Assembly (NCBI RefSeq): GCF_003286085.1
Contig: NW_020825289.1
Span: 17,236,001-17,300,000 of the forward strand
DNA from: Drosophila persimilis
Lineage: Eukaryota > Arthropoda > Insecta > Diptera > Drosophilidae
Length of the DNA: 64,000 nt
Direction: 5' to 3'
The notes below the pieces were generated by a model. It was given only the letters and a program-made list of their open reading frames with translations. It searched no databases and was not told the origin of the DNA. Numbering within the stretch: position 1 is the first letter of the stretch; each line of letters starts with the position of its first letter. A program made the translations under genes and the position numbers. Below are positions 36,345 through 50,400 of the stretch, in pieces.

Positions 36345-38730
36345 AATTTATTTGTTGTACATGTCTGCCTCACAGCTCTGTTATTGTTGCCGCAGTTTCT
36401 GCTGCTGCTGCTGCCTGCTGCCGCCGCAGTTGCTGCCTCTGATGCTGGTTCTGCCTCCGCTGCTCCGCTGGTGTATTGTCAGCAGAGTTTGGCGCCTGGG
36501 GGGCTGACGCATTTCTCATGCGCTCGCGCGTGTCATATTTATTTATTTCGCCTTGGTTCGTCCCTTTGCCCCACGCCCACCCACATCAAGGGTTTTTTTT
36601 CGTACGAGTGAGAATACGAGTTTACTTGTATGTGTATGAGTATGTGCCGCACATACAAACCGTTTGCAATTGTGTTGATGTGTCATTTCCGCTTTGGAGC
36701 TCTTATATAGTCAAAGCGTTTTTCATTTCCCGTTTCCTTAGCCATTGTTGGCCGAAAGTTTGGGCCCCTTCGAGCAGAGTCCTTTGATATGTACAGTGAG
36801 AGGATAAGGAGGCAACTTCCGTATGCCACTTTGCATTGATTGGAAGAAAGGCAGAGACAGGCAGGGCAGAGGCACACTTAATTAAGCCGAGCCTCACTCG
36901 TTTATCAAGTTGCGAACACGAATTGACAGCCAACTAACATTTATGGGAGCTTGTCGTGTTCTACATTTTTATGGTTCGCGCTCGACAATTATGCGCATTT
37001 GTTTTCTCTGAAAAAAGCAGAGCAGACACACACACAAACACAATATACACTCGAAAAAAAAACAGTGAAGTAAAGAAAATACCAGCAGGAAAGCAGCCAC
37101 CGACTGTTCCACATTTGGTTCACTGAACTCAAGCATTTTCCTTAATTTTGTGGTGTCCTTTCGTGAAAAAAGAGCAACACAACAAGGCAGGCTGCAATAC
37201 TCTGAGCATACTCTGAATGCATCAAGTCGAAGCTTCAAATACCCTCAGAGTACTAGTATGCACGAGATAGAAATTTCTTTGACTAAGTCCGAACTTTCAC
37301 CATAATAGTGGCGTATACGAGCATAGTATCTCCAGATATCCAACTATTCAAATCTTTCCGATGGGGTTCCTTATAATGACGTTAATCCCTTATAAATCAA
37401 AGACTAGTAGATGTTTTTATCCTCCTGGATTTGTCTGTTCTCTGCCTAAACTTCAAGTACCCGTCAGTAGGGTAGTAGCATGGGCGAATCGGAATATGCA
37501 ACAGCGGCGGTAATGCAATGTTTGTGTGTGCGCGTGTGAGTGCATTGGCAAGTGGCCAAGAGCGGCAACAGCTACAACAATATACACAATTGGTTTGGGC
37601 CGTTAAAAACAGCAGAAAGCAATTAAACTTGGTCACGAAAAAAAAACGAGACCGGAAGACGCTGCGTATACGTAATGTGCACAAGACCCGGAACTAGGCA
37701 AAGGTCCTCGTTCCTCTCACTCTCTCTCTCTCTATTTCTCTTTCTCTGCTCATTCCTTCTTTCGGTGTGATGAATAACGGTAATGTGAAGTGAGCAAACA
37801 TATTAATGCCCAGTAAGGGTAATTACAACTTCTGTTTGCACTGAGAGATTCAGCGGAAAACTTTCTCTGACCCTGAAAAGGCGACCAAATTCGGTTCTAT
37901 CCAAAAAGGACACCAGGCCCATTTCATACTTCTTCCGACCTCCCTCTCCGTGCCTCCATCATTGACATTCATAGCTGGGAGAGGCGTTGCTGTCTATTGA
38001 ACTTTTTATGGCCGGTCGCAAATTTCACTTTTATGTTTGTGGCCATCTCCTGCAGTTGGCCATTTGTATGGGTGTTGGTGTTTGGGCCCACAGCGTTGCC
38101 TGTTCGCAGTAATTAAGCCGCCTCAATGGCTGATCAAAATGGCATCGCTCCCAGACATTTTTCGCTGGGCGAGACAATTTGTTTGGGTATTTTTCGTCGG
38201 TTGTGTGCGTTGGCCAAATGTTGGTTTTGGGACCATGCGGTCCAATGCCTTTTTTTGTGGCCCCCCAATGAATATTAAGCAAGAATACGTGGCTGCTTTG
38301 TTATCTGAACGCGTTGTGTTTTGACAGCTCTTTGGAATTCCCCCAAAAAAGAGTAGAAAAACCCATTAAAAAGAAATGGAAGCTCTTGACTAATTTTTTC
38401 GCAACCTGATGTTGTAGTGTAATTAAAACCGTATTAAGGAGAGACAATGAATACAGCCCACAAGCAGTGGAAACCATTGTTAGGAGCGTAACAGCCGTAA
38501 TCGAAAAATGAAGATCCAAAACATGCAACATTTGTAAAGACAAAAAGTAACATTATTTCCAAACATCTCACAGAGGAAGTGTTTATGCAAAAGTTTTTTA
38601 AATTTAAGAAACGCAAAAAAAAGAAAAAAATTTCCAATTATATTAAACTAAAAAAAATATAAAATCGGCACACTGACTGCGAACAAGGCTGAAGGCTGTA
38701 AATATCTGTCCAGATTATTGAAAAAAATAC

Positions 38731-38758
38731 ATACATACATATGTACATATGTATGTAT
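38731..38758. repeat. perfect 28 bp palindrome
   Basis: The sequence is symmetrical around GTAC and built from ATAC/ATGT words (half-site ATACATACATATGT). It could extrude a cruciform, but such TATGTA palindromes are common in fly introns. Confidence 0.9.
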
Positions 38759-39283
38759 CTGTGGCCACAGTCGGGCGGAATCTACAAATAATTCGAGCAA
38801 ATATTGGACCTGCTGTAGGGCTGCGCTGATGAAACTTTGATTGGTTTGGGCCTTGGGCAAATTTGGAATGACTTTTCACATTAATTGCTAAGGCAAGGCA
38901 AGACTTCTTGGCTAAGAATATGGTCCAAGACACAGGAGTTCAGTGTCAATTTCTATAAAATCTATAGACGCTGGCTCTTTTCGGGAGCTGCCATAATAAA
39001 TTACGACATTAAATAAAGTTTGTCAAAAGGAATACGACGAATATTTGCGGCCCTCAGCTCCTCCTTCAGCTGCGCTCAATCTGATTATCCCTTGGGCCAG
39101 CTGGGCTGGAGGTCTGAAAAATTGCACAATTCTCGAATACACAGGACACACTTACAAATTGGAGCACATATGTTAAATTTCGCAGGGATCGAGAGACCCA
39201 GAGAGAGAGATAGAGAGAGGGCGAGGGAATGGAACACCCTGACTACGTGCGGACATTAGATGGCGCTCTGTGGACCAATGGGC

Positions 39284-39306
39284 CCTGGGCCTGGGCCTGG
39301 GCCTGG
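39284..39306. repeat. (CCTGGG)n tandem repeat
   Basis: Three to four hexamer copies; simple repeat. Confidence 0.85.
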
Positions 39307-40699
39307 ACAATCCCCAATGTGACCCTGCTGTGCGTAGGATGGATTTGATAATTTGCTGGCCGGGCCATAAGCAAAGCTTAGCTAAAAGCCGAGTGAATGG
39401 CCACAGCCTATGATGTACAACATGTCCTGTTTCCGGTGTTCTTCCCCTCTCTCTTTCAACGGCAATCTAAAATAATTTGAGAAATGTCGTACTGCCCCTT
39501 TTACTGCTTAATGGGTGTCCCTGCTCCATGTAGCACTTTAGCCACATTCCATTATCATGTCGAGAGAGCGAGAGCTGTGTGCATGTGTGTCCCCAAGGGA
39601 ACAGAACTTAATTAGAATTTCGTTTGATTTCTGAACGCCTGATTAAAATCTCTGCAATGCCATAAGTCGCTACTCAATATGAGCTGCTGTGAAATGCTTA
39701 GATCGGATATAATCAGGATATGTTCTTGGACTTTCCTCCACTTGCTGGTTTCCCTTGAGATGAAACAATTGCTGCAAATGTTGGTATTACACAATTGATG
39801 GAGGAAGGAGAAACTGCTGAATGTAGCTGATACGAAAATCTCCATGGAAATGCTGTGATGGCGAGCTCTTTTACAGTACGTAGATGTAGTTAATAATTTT
39901 ACTGCTACGACTACGACTGTCACTGGCCTGCTCTAAGAAGGATTTCAGGCGAGCAATTGGAACTTCATATCCCTGGCATCTGCAATGTTGGTAGTAGTTT
40001 GGTTTCAGCACTTCCTCATGCTGCTGCTGTTGCTGCTGCTGTGGTCGTAATTATTTTTAATTATTTCTGCTGCAGCCACAAGTTTGCTGCAGGTGCAGTT
40101 GCTTGTTTTGCCTTCATGCCGGCAGTTTTCTGTTTGCTTTTCCTCGTTGGATGGGGCCTGTATGGATGGTGCTGCAGATGCAGCTGCTCTGATATATGCT
40201 GGGAAAGGAAAGTTGTCAGGCAGTTAATAAGCTGACTCTTTTGTGGACTCTTGGAGCTGTTGTTGCGGCTACCACTGAGGCAATTTGCAGTTGGCTTAAC
40301 ATGCCTCGTTGGCTGTTAGTTTGATGTTCATTCTGCTTCAAAGTTGATTCAACTGCGGGCAAAACTTCCAAAGCAAATGTTGACAGCCTAAGCACACAGC
40401 CTCATACACTCCCAAAGAAACTCTCTCGCTGTATCTCTATCTGGCTCTGTCCCTGTCTCTGCTGGGTAGATCATTTAATAACCATCTGAATCCGAAATAC
40501 AAGTCCAATATGAGACCGTACTCTAATCCCCCTTTGGCTTTTAGATGCCACAAAACTCGCTTAATGTGCGGGCCGGGAGTCGAGTTTGTTGACAGCTTCT
40601 GGCAGAAAGTAAAAAAGTGACAACGAAAAGTTTTGCATACTTTTTGGCGCATTATATATTAATGATACATTTGCCATCTGTTTGGCTGGTGGCCCCAGC

Positions 40700-40711
40700 G
40701 GGGGGGGGGGG
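40700..40711. repeat. poly(G)12 run
   Basis: Twelve consecutive G residues, then CGGC; homopolymer length is prone to sequencing error. Confidence 0.85.
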
Positions 40712-42296
40712 CGGCTCCGGCTACTCCTCTGCTGCCTAGTGTCTCTGCCACCAGCTCTTTTCGCAGTCCTGCATCAGTCAGTCAGTGGCACATTTTATAA
40801 TCCACAATGATTGATATGGGAGTGTGTGTCTGTGCATGGTCACATTATGTGCACTCACTTGACGGCAGCGCCAGAGCCAGCGAGACAAATGAGGAAACAA
40901 AGAGGCAGTGCGCCTAAAAGCCATCTACACGGAAGATATCGCCACAGTTAAAAATGTCACAGTAAATTCATATTCATTCATTATGTTGAAATCCCCCGCG
41001 GGACGAGCACACACAAAGGGTCCATTGGAAAGTGCACAAAAACAGAGAGCCCGCGAGATGGAGATGGGCCCACACTCACACATTCACACATGGCACTGCG
41101 GCACAAAAAAGTGTGCGGGGCAGAGACGGAAGGGGGCTGCCACTGTAGCATTCATTTTCATTAACCCCTTTTTAGGCTCTGTTCGATAGTCCCAGTCCCT
41201 CCTTCTTATTCCCCATCTTCTTTCAGCCGATGTATCACTTGCCTAATTCTCCGGCGCTTCTGGCTTTTGTTATACTCATGTGTGCAGCACAAAATACGTA
41301 TGTTGGCTCTGTCTGAATGCCAGGATGTCAGAGACTTGGAGCAAATACACTTCCCACAAAAACTAACGCAGATTCAGTATGCTCCTGATAGCAATACATT
41401 TCTGAGCGATGAGTATCTTCTGGTCGATATACTCAACAATAGAACTTCTACATCTTAAGTGCTGGATCACATACATGAGTCTGTGGAAGAGTCGGCTTAT
41501 CCTCGCAGTATTTTCCTCGAAAATGTTGTTCCTAGGACTTGGGAGTCTTGTTCTGAGCTCAGCATAAATTTGATATTCAAAGGGAGTCTGTATCAGTGTG
41601 TGTGTATCTGTCTGTGCTATGTATCGATTTATTGATCAGAATTTCGCCCAACCAATTCCGGCAGTCTTTAATTGCTACTCCCGGGACTCAAATAATTGAA
41701 AAGCAGTGAAGCAGTGAAACGTCTATTTGTGTGAATGTTTGCCGAGCTTAATCATCTGTCATCTGTGTTGGTGTGTTGGTGTATCTGTCCATACTTATGG
41801 CTTAGGCACACACGTAATTGCTAAGCAGCTACACAGGCAAATAGAGAAAGAGAAATGGAGGAGGAGATGGAGATGGAGATACATCCTAGTCGCAGTCGCT
41901 ATTAACCAATCGAGCGCAAATTTGCCAAACAACACAAGCATCGGGTATCCGTATTGGCATGAGCTGTGTGCAGACTTCAGGTGGTGGTAATAATTAAATC
42001 ACTCAGGCAGAAAATTAAAGCAACAGATGAAATGTGTCCAGTGCATTCTTAAAGCAAATCAAAAGTTGAGGAGACATTGTAGCTAGTTAAAATCTTATGT
42101 TGCATATAAGAAACAAATGAATCTGCGTGTTACCCGTCAACCGTCTCTTGTTTATCTGCGACTCTTATTGAAGTACGTGATGTGGCCACAATCGGCACAC
42201 TCCAATCCCCCCGACTGTCAGCGTAAATATTTAATATCCTAATAAACATCCATATGGCATTTCATTAAATACATTATCATAAAAAAGTAAGCCCGC

Positions 42297-42344
42297 ATAC
42301 ACACGCACCCACACCCACACCCACACGCACACTCTCGCACACTC
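42297..42344. repeat. CA/CCCACA-rich simple repeat
   Basis: Repeated ACACGCACCC and ACACCC units. Confidence 0.8.
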
Positions 42345-45300
42345 ATAATTTCATTAGCACTCTTGGTGCCTTTCGCTTGGGGAAATTCTGCTTAAAACTG
42401 GGCAAGCAGAAACCAGAGAGAAGAAAGAGAGCCAGTCAAGGATGGAAAAGAAGTGTGGGACCACATCAGAGGCATTTTGGAATTCATTTTCCTTAATATT
42501 GTTGAATGAGAACGAGAGAAAGAGATGCTGAGACAGTGACGGAGGAGTGACAGTGGCAGTGGCAGTGGGAAATAACTCATTTTATTTTCTCTTTTTTGTT
42601 TTTTGTTACAAACAAAGAATTATCATAGATTGTTCCATTCCAAGTGCGATTGATTATGGCAGGGAGTGGGAGAGCACATGTCCCAACACATCCAGCACGG
42701 GCACGGACACACCCAAAGCCACACAAAGAGTAACCACAGTTTCGCTGCCTCTTGGACCCAAACATTTCCATCTCTATGCGCTCTGCTCCCTGCTCCAGCA
42801 TAAATATGCAAATAATAAGCACGAGCTGCGGAAAAGTCGAGAGGGGAAAGAAAAGCCTCTCAGCGGCGGCCTTAAACAGCATTTACAAATAATTTCCAGG
42901 GATGAGGCACCAGCGGAGAGGAGATCAGATCCCTTTACACATCCTACACTTGTAATCATTTTTTTTCATATCTCGCTCCGGCTCCTGCTCCTGGCTGAGC
43001 TGAAAAGGATTTATTCTCGTGCTTAACTTGGCTTAGCCGACGGTTTTAAATGTAATTAGTATGCATGTTTGCATTTCGTTAGCACTGAAACCGGCGACGC
43101 GACTGGCAACTTTTCATTATAAATCACTGAGCAGAAGCGGAGACAGAAGTAGCACCAGGAAGCTCAGGCGTTTCCTTGCGAGCATAATGATTACCGAAAA
43201 AAATGTATTTAAATAAATTTTAATTAAAGCCTGTACGCAATATAAAATAAATAAATAAATAAGAATGAAACGGAGACTGTTACTGAAAATGCTGTAGCTG
43301 CTACTGCAGAGGAGATACAGTGTCAGCGGCAGTGGCAGTGGTTTCGCTGTTGTTCTTCTTACTTTGACTGATGAAGATTTATGCGGCAAAGTCGAGGTTA
43401 TTGCTGCGGTTGCCAAGGTGCACGAACCAGACGAGTCGTTCCACGCCCTCAGACGAGGCATCCTGGATGTGGCAATTTGTTTCGAGTGCCGCTCCGTGTC
43501 TCATTGGCAACCACGGGGATAGCCGGAGCAGAGAGCTGTCAGCCACTTACTGCCAACAAACCGCGACAGTGACAAATTCAAAATAATTTCATTTTCTCTT
43601 TATTTGCCGTCGATTATTCATGGGCCCTGGCTCGGCCGAAAGTGGCGTTTAATTAAATTTGACAACATCTACAAATTTCCATTTTCCAGTTATGACTTTA
43701 CAGAAACAGCTGTTGACTGCAGACAAGTATATTTTCATCTTCAAGCGGGGTGGTATATACATATACTAGAGTCCTGCAAAATCGATCGATTCACAGAGAT
43801 TTGGCAACTCTGCTTTGCGACCCCCTTGCATTTAGACGACTATCGACTGATCTGTACTAAGGCCTTCTTGCCTAAATGTGATGGCTGCCAAAACATATGG
43901 CCATGCTTATTACGGATCATAAAAAACTATCAAAAGCTATGAATTTTAGAACTTTTGAATCATTGTTATTCATTCATTAACTTGTTTGCTAGTAATTACC
44001 AATATTTGCGTTGTTCCATGAAGTGCACTATGTACGAAATATTATTATATTAGAACTGCGTGTGAAAAGTACAAGTCTGATGGATATATGGCCTCATTAG
44101 AGAGTATTTTACAGCATGAACACCATTTTTAGACCCCGTTCTTGCTGGCCGGTCAGCCTGCTATTAGCGAGACGCGCACTCTGGAGCGGAAAAGTGTTGG
44201 CCACGCAATTTGCCATTTAGCTTCGGCTATTTCAAGCCCTTTTTTCTGCCCTTTTTCTGCCGATTTGCGCTCGGCCACTACTGCAATTTGCAATTTGTTT
44301 GCTTTGCCATGTTTTGGTGTATCTTCCAGCTCTGTCCTGGGGCAGGGGCAGAGGCAATGGCTGGGGTTGTCCTTAATGAATCTGGATTATTAATGTGCGC
44401 TCGTATTTCTTCACTTGATTATACATGTAATTTTCGCCCTGTTTTCGCTTTGTTCGCCTCAGTCCTTTTTGGCCATTGCTTCGGATCCGGATTCTGCACC
44501 GTTTGCTCCTTTTCCTTTGCTGTTGTTTGCTGATGTTTTCGTTTGGTTTACATTTCATCATTTCCCATTGTCGGTATCCGTATCCGCAGCCTCTCTGGGC
44601 CTGTCTTGTCCTGTACTGTCCTGTGCTGGCCGTGTGCTTGAATGCAAACAACAACTCGGTACCAGGAGAAAAGTGGACAGAGACAGCAGCTTATAAATTA
44701 GTGACTGACTCAATTAATGAATGGGCTAAATTAAGGGAACCTCTGCGATGCTGAGCAAGCACCCAAATACGAGATCCTTCTGGGCGGAAAATATATAAAG
44801 CAGGTGGAAATGGAAAATGCCTGAGTACGTCCCAATTTCACATTAAAGCAGTTCCGAGAATTATTTAATTGACTTCAAAAAAGGGCGCGCTTTTAAGTGG
44901 CGACTTTTCAGCGAGTGCCTCTGGTAATGGGAAATGGAATTCCATGGAAATTTTTATAAATCACTGCTCGGAATAGCTCGGGGCGAAATTTGCTGCACTC
45001 TGCAAGCACAAAAAATAGTTAATCATTTAAATTGCATCAAGAGGCAGCCAGGCAAGCCGTCCAAATGTATTTAGCCGCAGAAAGCATGCCACAGAGCATT
45101 CCGTCCGTTCGCCATAAAAAACACAGTGCAATTCCAATGGCCCGAAGCAATGGCCACAAGGAAGCAGTCCCAACCAGAAATAGAGATAGAAAATACAACT
45201 ACCAGAGATAAGTAAATCATCCAGCAAGACGAAGGTCTGCTACAGATAAAACAAGAGCTGAAAATGCGGCGAAAATATATGTAAATAAGCTTCGTATTAA

Positions 45301-47430
45301 TCATGGAAATACTCGTAGCTCCGCCTCTTAATGGTCGCCAAAGAATGCAACATTTAAATGCGAAAGGGAACACAGAAAGGTGTCTTAACTGTATTTTGCT
45401 GCTGGCTAAAATTGTAAAAGCTTTTTATGCTCGAAAAGCAAAAGTAATTAGTTGTGATATTCAGTACTCGCGAGGGTACTCGTATTTCCTGGAACGCTAC
45501 GCGATTTCTTGGGGCTTCTGACGACCCGGACCCCTTTTTTATGCCCTTTCTGGCCGGGCCTAATGAATAGGAATGTTTCTGCTGCCTGCGAAGGCGATAA
45601 ACGGTTGTTGTGATTATTTGATTGGAAAGCCATAAAACCCAAAGACAAGGAAACAACATTTCCGCTTGCAGGATGTGTCCGCATGTGAACACATCCATTA
45701 CACACACGCACATACTGGTGGACATGCGGAGAAGGACAACTGGTCCGTGGTTCGTGGTCCTTGGTCCCTGGTCTGGCATTTAATGGTCACTTTTATGGAT
45801 GCGCACTGCACTGCCTGTCATTGATCGCCCTTTTCGTCAGTCATTAAAATGTTTATGCTTCGTTCTTTCAGTCTGCTAGTCTACCAGTCGCTCTGTTTTT
45901 GGCCTAATTGAAGAACTCTTGAGCCAGCCTACATGTACAGTTCGGTACGGTACGGCTTGGTGAGGTTCGCTGGTCTTAATTAGGTTGTAAAACTTTAATT
46001 ACATCTCCGGGCAATCAGCGCAAATCATTTGGAATTTATACCTATGCACAGTGCCAGTCCCAGTCCCAGTCCCTGACCCTGAACCCACCGCAATTTCACG
46101 AATGTTGCGGTTGTGTGTGTGTGAGAAATCTAATTTGAATGCTCACCGACTGAGTGACAATCATCTGTCCCTGTCTGCGCATTAATGGAATATTCAATTC
46201 CACCGCCAAGGCGTTTGTCCAGCCTCAGCTTAAGGTCAGGAAAAAATGCCGGGCAGTCCGTGCTTTATGGACTCCTTGCTTGAGTGATGAGATGTGCTTA
46301 AAGCTGTCCATTAAAGCCGAATGAGGAGGATAGGTTGGGGAGGCCAGGGGCGGGTCAGATCAGACAGGCGGAGACGAGGCTTCATCTGGGCGTAAAATCG
46401 ATTTTGTGATATATTAGTAGACACAGAGACATTAACATAAACACGCACAGATATGGACACATGTGTATCCTTCTGATAGTAGAAGGCAGACAGAAAAGGC
46501 CGTGGGCATAAATTGGATGTGCGGCCGCCATCGTATAGTATAGCTCATCAAAATGCAAAACAAAATGGGCAAAAGTAATTCCCCTCCATATCAAGTTATT
46601 TATTTTCTAATATTGCCACAAGATGCTCCATCCCCATCCCCATCACCATGCCGAGCATCATTTACTTTAATTGTGTGAGTGTCTGTGCGATGGGAGAGGC
46701 AGTGGCATAAGTTTGATGGAACCAGAAAACTTATTTCATCAAAATTGTCTCCGTTTGGGAGGAATTGCTCTAAATTTTGATGGGGAAGTGCGTGTCATCC
46801 ACAATTCCATGGGATTTTCCAATTTTCAACCTCACTTTCATGTGGCTTTCCGTCAATTTGGTGCTTGACAACGCAGCACAGAGTTGTACTGACAGCAATC
46901 AGAGCGGAGTGGAAACCGCAAAACGTTTTTGCCCTACATATAATTAAGCAAACTATTCAAATATGACGCATACGCCATGTGGTAGAGCATCCATTAGCGA
47001 CACTGGGCATACATAAATCTGGTGTTACGCATACGCCACGTGGTCGTGACTGATTCGAGTTGCCTGTCCGTCGGTTGGAGCGGTTTGTCTAGCAAACAAT
47101 GAAATAGTTGACAAAATTAATTGAATTGCCTACTTTACATGATTTTATTTAGGCTACAGAATTCGGTTCTTGATGTGAAATTTATTCGATTGGAAACAGA
47201 AGTGGAAGCTTCTAGGATATATGTGTGCTGGGCTTTGCCATAATCACTTATTAAAACTTTACTCGTATTAATAAACAAAAACTCCACACACACACAAAAA
47301 AGGGGTGGAGAGCACAATTTTAAGAATTCTGTGGACTTTTTCTTTCCGATAAGTTTTTCAGCCAGTAGTATTAAAAACTTATGTATTCGCATGTGTTTTG
47401 GGATTAGAAAACTGCCGAACTTTGAAACTG

Positions 47431-47490
47431 CTAAATAGTGGGTACCTTTAAGTCGAAATATACTTTCACAGCGTTCTTTTTACTTTTTTT
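47431..47490 (+). mobile_element. DINE-1-like right-end remnant
   Basis: AATAGTGGGTACCTTTAAGT, then CGAAATATACTTTCACAGCG and TTCTTTTTAC, matches the DINE right end (GGGTATC..AGTCGAAATAC..AGCGTTCT). No left edge is recognised. Confidence 0.55.
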
Positions 47491-50400
47491 TGACTCAAGG
47501 CCTTTTGTCGGTTCTAATTGACTGAATAATTAGTTCTGTCGAACGGTATTCCCTCGTCTGCACTCAATTACTTTGGCCAAGTTAACATGGACCTAAAAAC
47601 AGCGCTCAAGTGAGGGTGCAATTCGTTGCCGCTTAATTGGTGACGTTTTTGTGGCTTCACCGTTTGCCTGGACATTTGTTGGCCACAGCGATGGACACAA
47701 TGGGATCAGTTATAAAATATGCATTTGATGCCCTTGGTACTCGCCTGGGTATTAATAATTCTCAAATGAGAATTGATTAACTCATAATTAGTGCACTTAG
47801 CGTGTGTTTGATTAACATTGAAGCGCACAACGGTCCTAATTCTGACAATTCATAAATTATTGAACTAATTGCCATTCGCTGAAAGTCCGGCTTTTGTATG
47901 CATTGTATGCATTGTATCCATTGTTTCATTTCGGAATTGATTTCTTCTATCTTACTCGATCTGAAGTTGGATTTCAAACAATCCCAGACATACGCTGGGG
48001 CTAACCAAAACCAATACTCGACATCTGGTGGCAAGTTTCGGGTCAAATGGTTTATGCCAACAAAAGGTATCGCCATGGCAACTGCTGTAAGTACATAATC
48101 AGGTTTTTGGCTTCCGTCGAACCCAGCCCAACCAGCCACACCGGCCCCAGAGGGTTAAATGAGGCATGCCTTCTTGGCTGTGTGTGTGGCAAGCGAGATG
48201 GAGTTCAATTAGTGGCCTGAACAAAGCCAAGTGGCAAATGAGCTGCACTTGCTTTTAGCTGGTTTCCTTGTTCTAGTTTCTGTAGAACTGCGCCTGTCGC
48301 TGCCGTTGCGTAAGTTTTCGGGAGAGAAAACTGGAAATGGAGAGGGAGAGGAACAGAGGAGGACTCGGGTTGCCTGCTAATTTGCAACTCCCGTGGCATA
48401 TTAGTTGACATTGCCTCGGAAATGATGTGGAAAATTATGCGGAGCATGCCCCATGCAAATTATGATTGTGTTGATTATGAGGCATTAAAGCTAAACGAAG
48501 CAAAGACTTTAGTTTGTTTTCCAGCAGCAGGCTGTAGGCAGGAATTAACATACAGATTCCCATTGGCGACTGGCGACTGAAGTCTGGCGACACGTAGCCA
48601 CATTTGAAGACTTAAAGTTTTCCGTTTCCTTTTGTGGCAGCCTGGCTGCTTTCGGTGTTGCTTTCGTTGGGCATAAAATTACAAAGGCCTCCTGGAATGG
48701 CATACTCTTAGGCACTTTTATGAGTGCTAACAAGCTCATAGAGAACGAACCCTCAGACCAGGTCAGACCATGCTGCCCCACCACACCACACCACATCAGC
48801 CAGGCACACTCCAGAGTGAAGACATTAGCAGTGAGCCGGGACAAAGTAACCCAAAAATGAAGTAGAGACCCGGCACAAAGGAATCTAAGGGCAACGAACA
48901 TGAAAATGGAAAAACCCAGCACCCAGCTCCAGCCACATTCCGCTCCACTCAGAGGCTGGGGTAGAAGAAAAAATACCGTCATTTGCATGCATTGTCAGGC
49001 CCGGGACTAGGTCGGGGGCCGTGGGCCGGGGGCCTGGCAACACAGGAGCTACAAAAAAAGGTCAACTTGGTCCCCAAATTGGCACAATAGTTGCGTAGGT
49101 GTCGAATTTGTGACCGGACTATGAATAAGCGTTCGTTCGTTCAGGCTGATGGAGGCTGACAGTTTTCTTGGCTTTTTTCTCGACTGTTTTCCCCCAGCAA
49201 ACATATTTATTTGCACACTGCCATTCGGTCCAGTCGTTAAGCGTTCATTGTGTATAGTTGGGTGACGGTGACCCTGCTCCAGCAGCAGCAACAACAACAT
49301 GACCCACAAAAATGATACTCAATGCAAATTGAATAGGAGACGGGGCAGCCCAAGGACCCAATAATCTTGCGAGGTGGCGGGATGAACTGTGCCGCAACTT
49401 GTTGACTTCTGAGCACCGATAGCGTCCGGCTGTCGGCCATTAACTTGAGAGTTTTGCAAGCAGATATATATTTACGTAGCAACCTTTAAAGTGCCAGCTC
49501 ATTGGGGAGGCATATTAAAGAGAATGACGAGGCGCCACCGAGAGCATTAATTCCAGTGAACACGACATCTCCTCTACCATCAAAACATATGGAATACGGA
49601 ATATGTAAAGCAGCCCAAGTGGAAGATGAAGAGCCAATCAATTTGCATTTACATTCGACTGATTTCCATGGAAGGTTTAACCTAAAGATTTTCCAAGGAT
49701 GAAGAAATCATGCTGGCAGATTCGCATGTTGCCAGTGTCTCTCCCTTGCGCGACTTGCTGTCGTTGTTTCATGGGAAAATATTCATAGAACTGTTCAGAA
49801 AATGTAATGAAAACTTATTGACAAGATGACATATCCAAAATTAAAGCCACACATAAGTAATTAGTCATTCCCTTTCACCTTTTACGAACCTTTATTGGGG
49901 TAGCCTTAAAACTCGCACCGGATCTTCTTAGGTTTATTTTTTTTTACATTTATTGATATTAAATCATACAGCCACAAGTTTAATATAATACATAGTATAA
50001 TAATAATAATATTCGATATAATAAGAAGAAGCAATTGAAGCATTTTTAGCCCAAGACGATCGTAGGGGGATGCTTTGAGTGTGCTATTGAATGGTCTTTA
50101 AGTCCCAGGCAAAGTTTAGCACAAAGGTCGATCCCTCGTGAGACCATACTTTGGAATGCAATACCATTTGTATTGCTCGGTACTTGGTCCTGCACAGAAC
50201 CATTAAATGAAAAATTATTGCTGTCATTTACAAACACTTCACCCAGCGACAATTTTTACTTAATCTCGTTTTCCTTGGGAAATTTATTTCGTTTTCATTC
50301 AGGGCAAATTCCGCGAAAAATTTTCAATAAATGTTGGCGTCATTCATTACAATTTGAACCGCCAGAATTTTGTTTTTATTTTTGCACGCGAAATAACGGC

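Larger units (their letters stand above)
36345..47430. other. dpr intron 1, middle part
   Basis: No confident exon is seen. There is a perfect palindrome at 38731-38758, a CCTGGG repeat at 39284-39306, a G12 run at 40700-40711 and a CA-rich tract at 42297-42344. A 28-codon frame with a signal-like sequence lies at 41230-41316. Frames at 42547-43026, 43604-43942 and 45354-45779 are rejected. Confidence 0.5.

Noticed and set aside
47777-48139. 120-codon minus-strand frame
   Set aside because: It contains a CATTGTATG-type tandem stretch (QCIQCIQ), has no motif, and has a poor start context.
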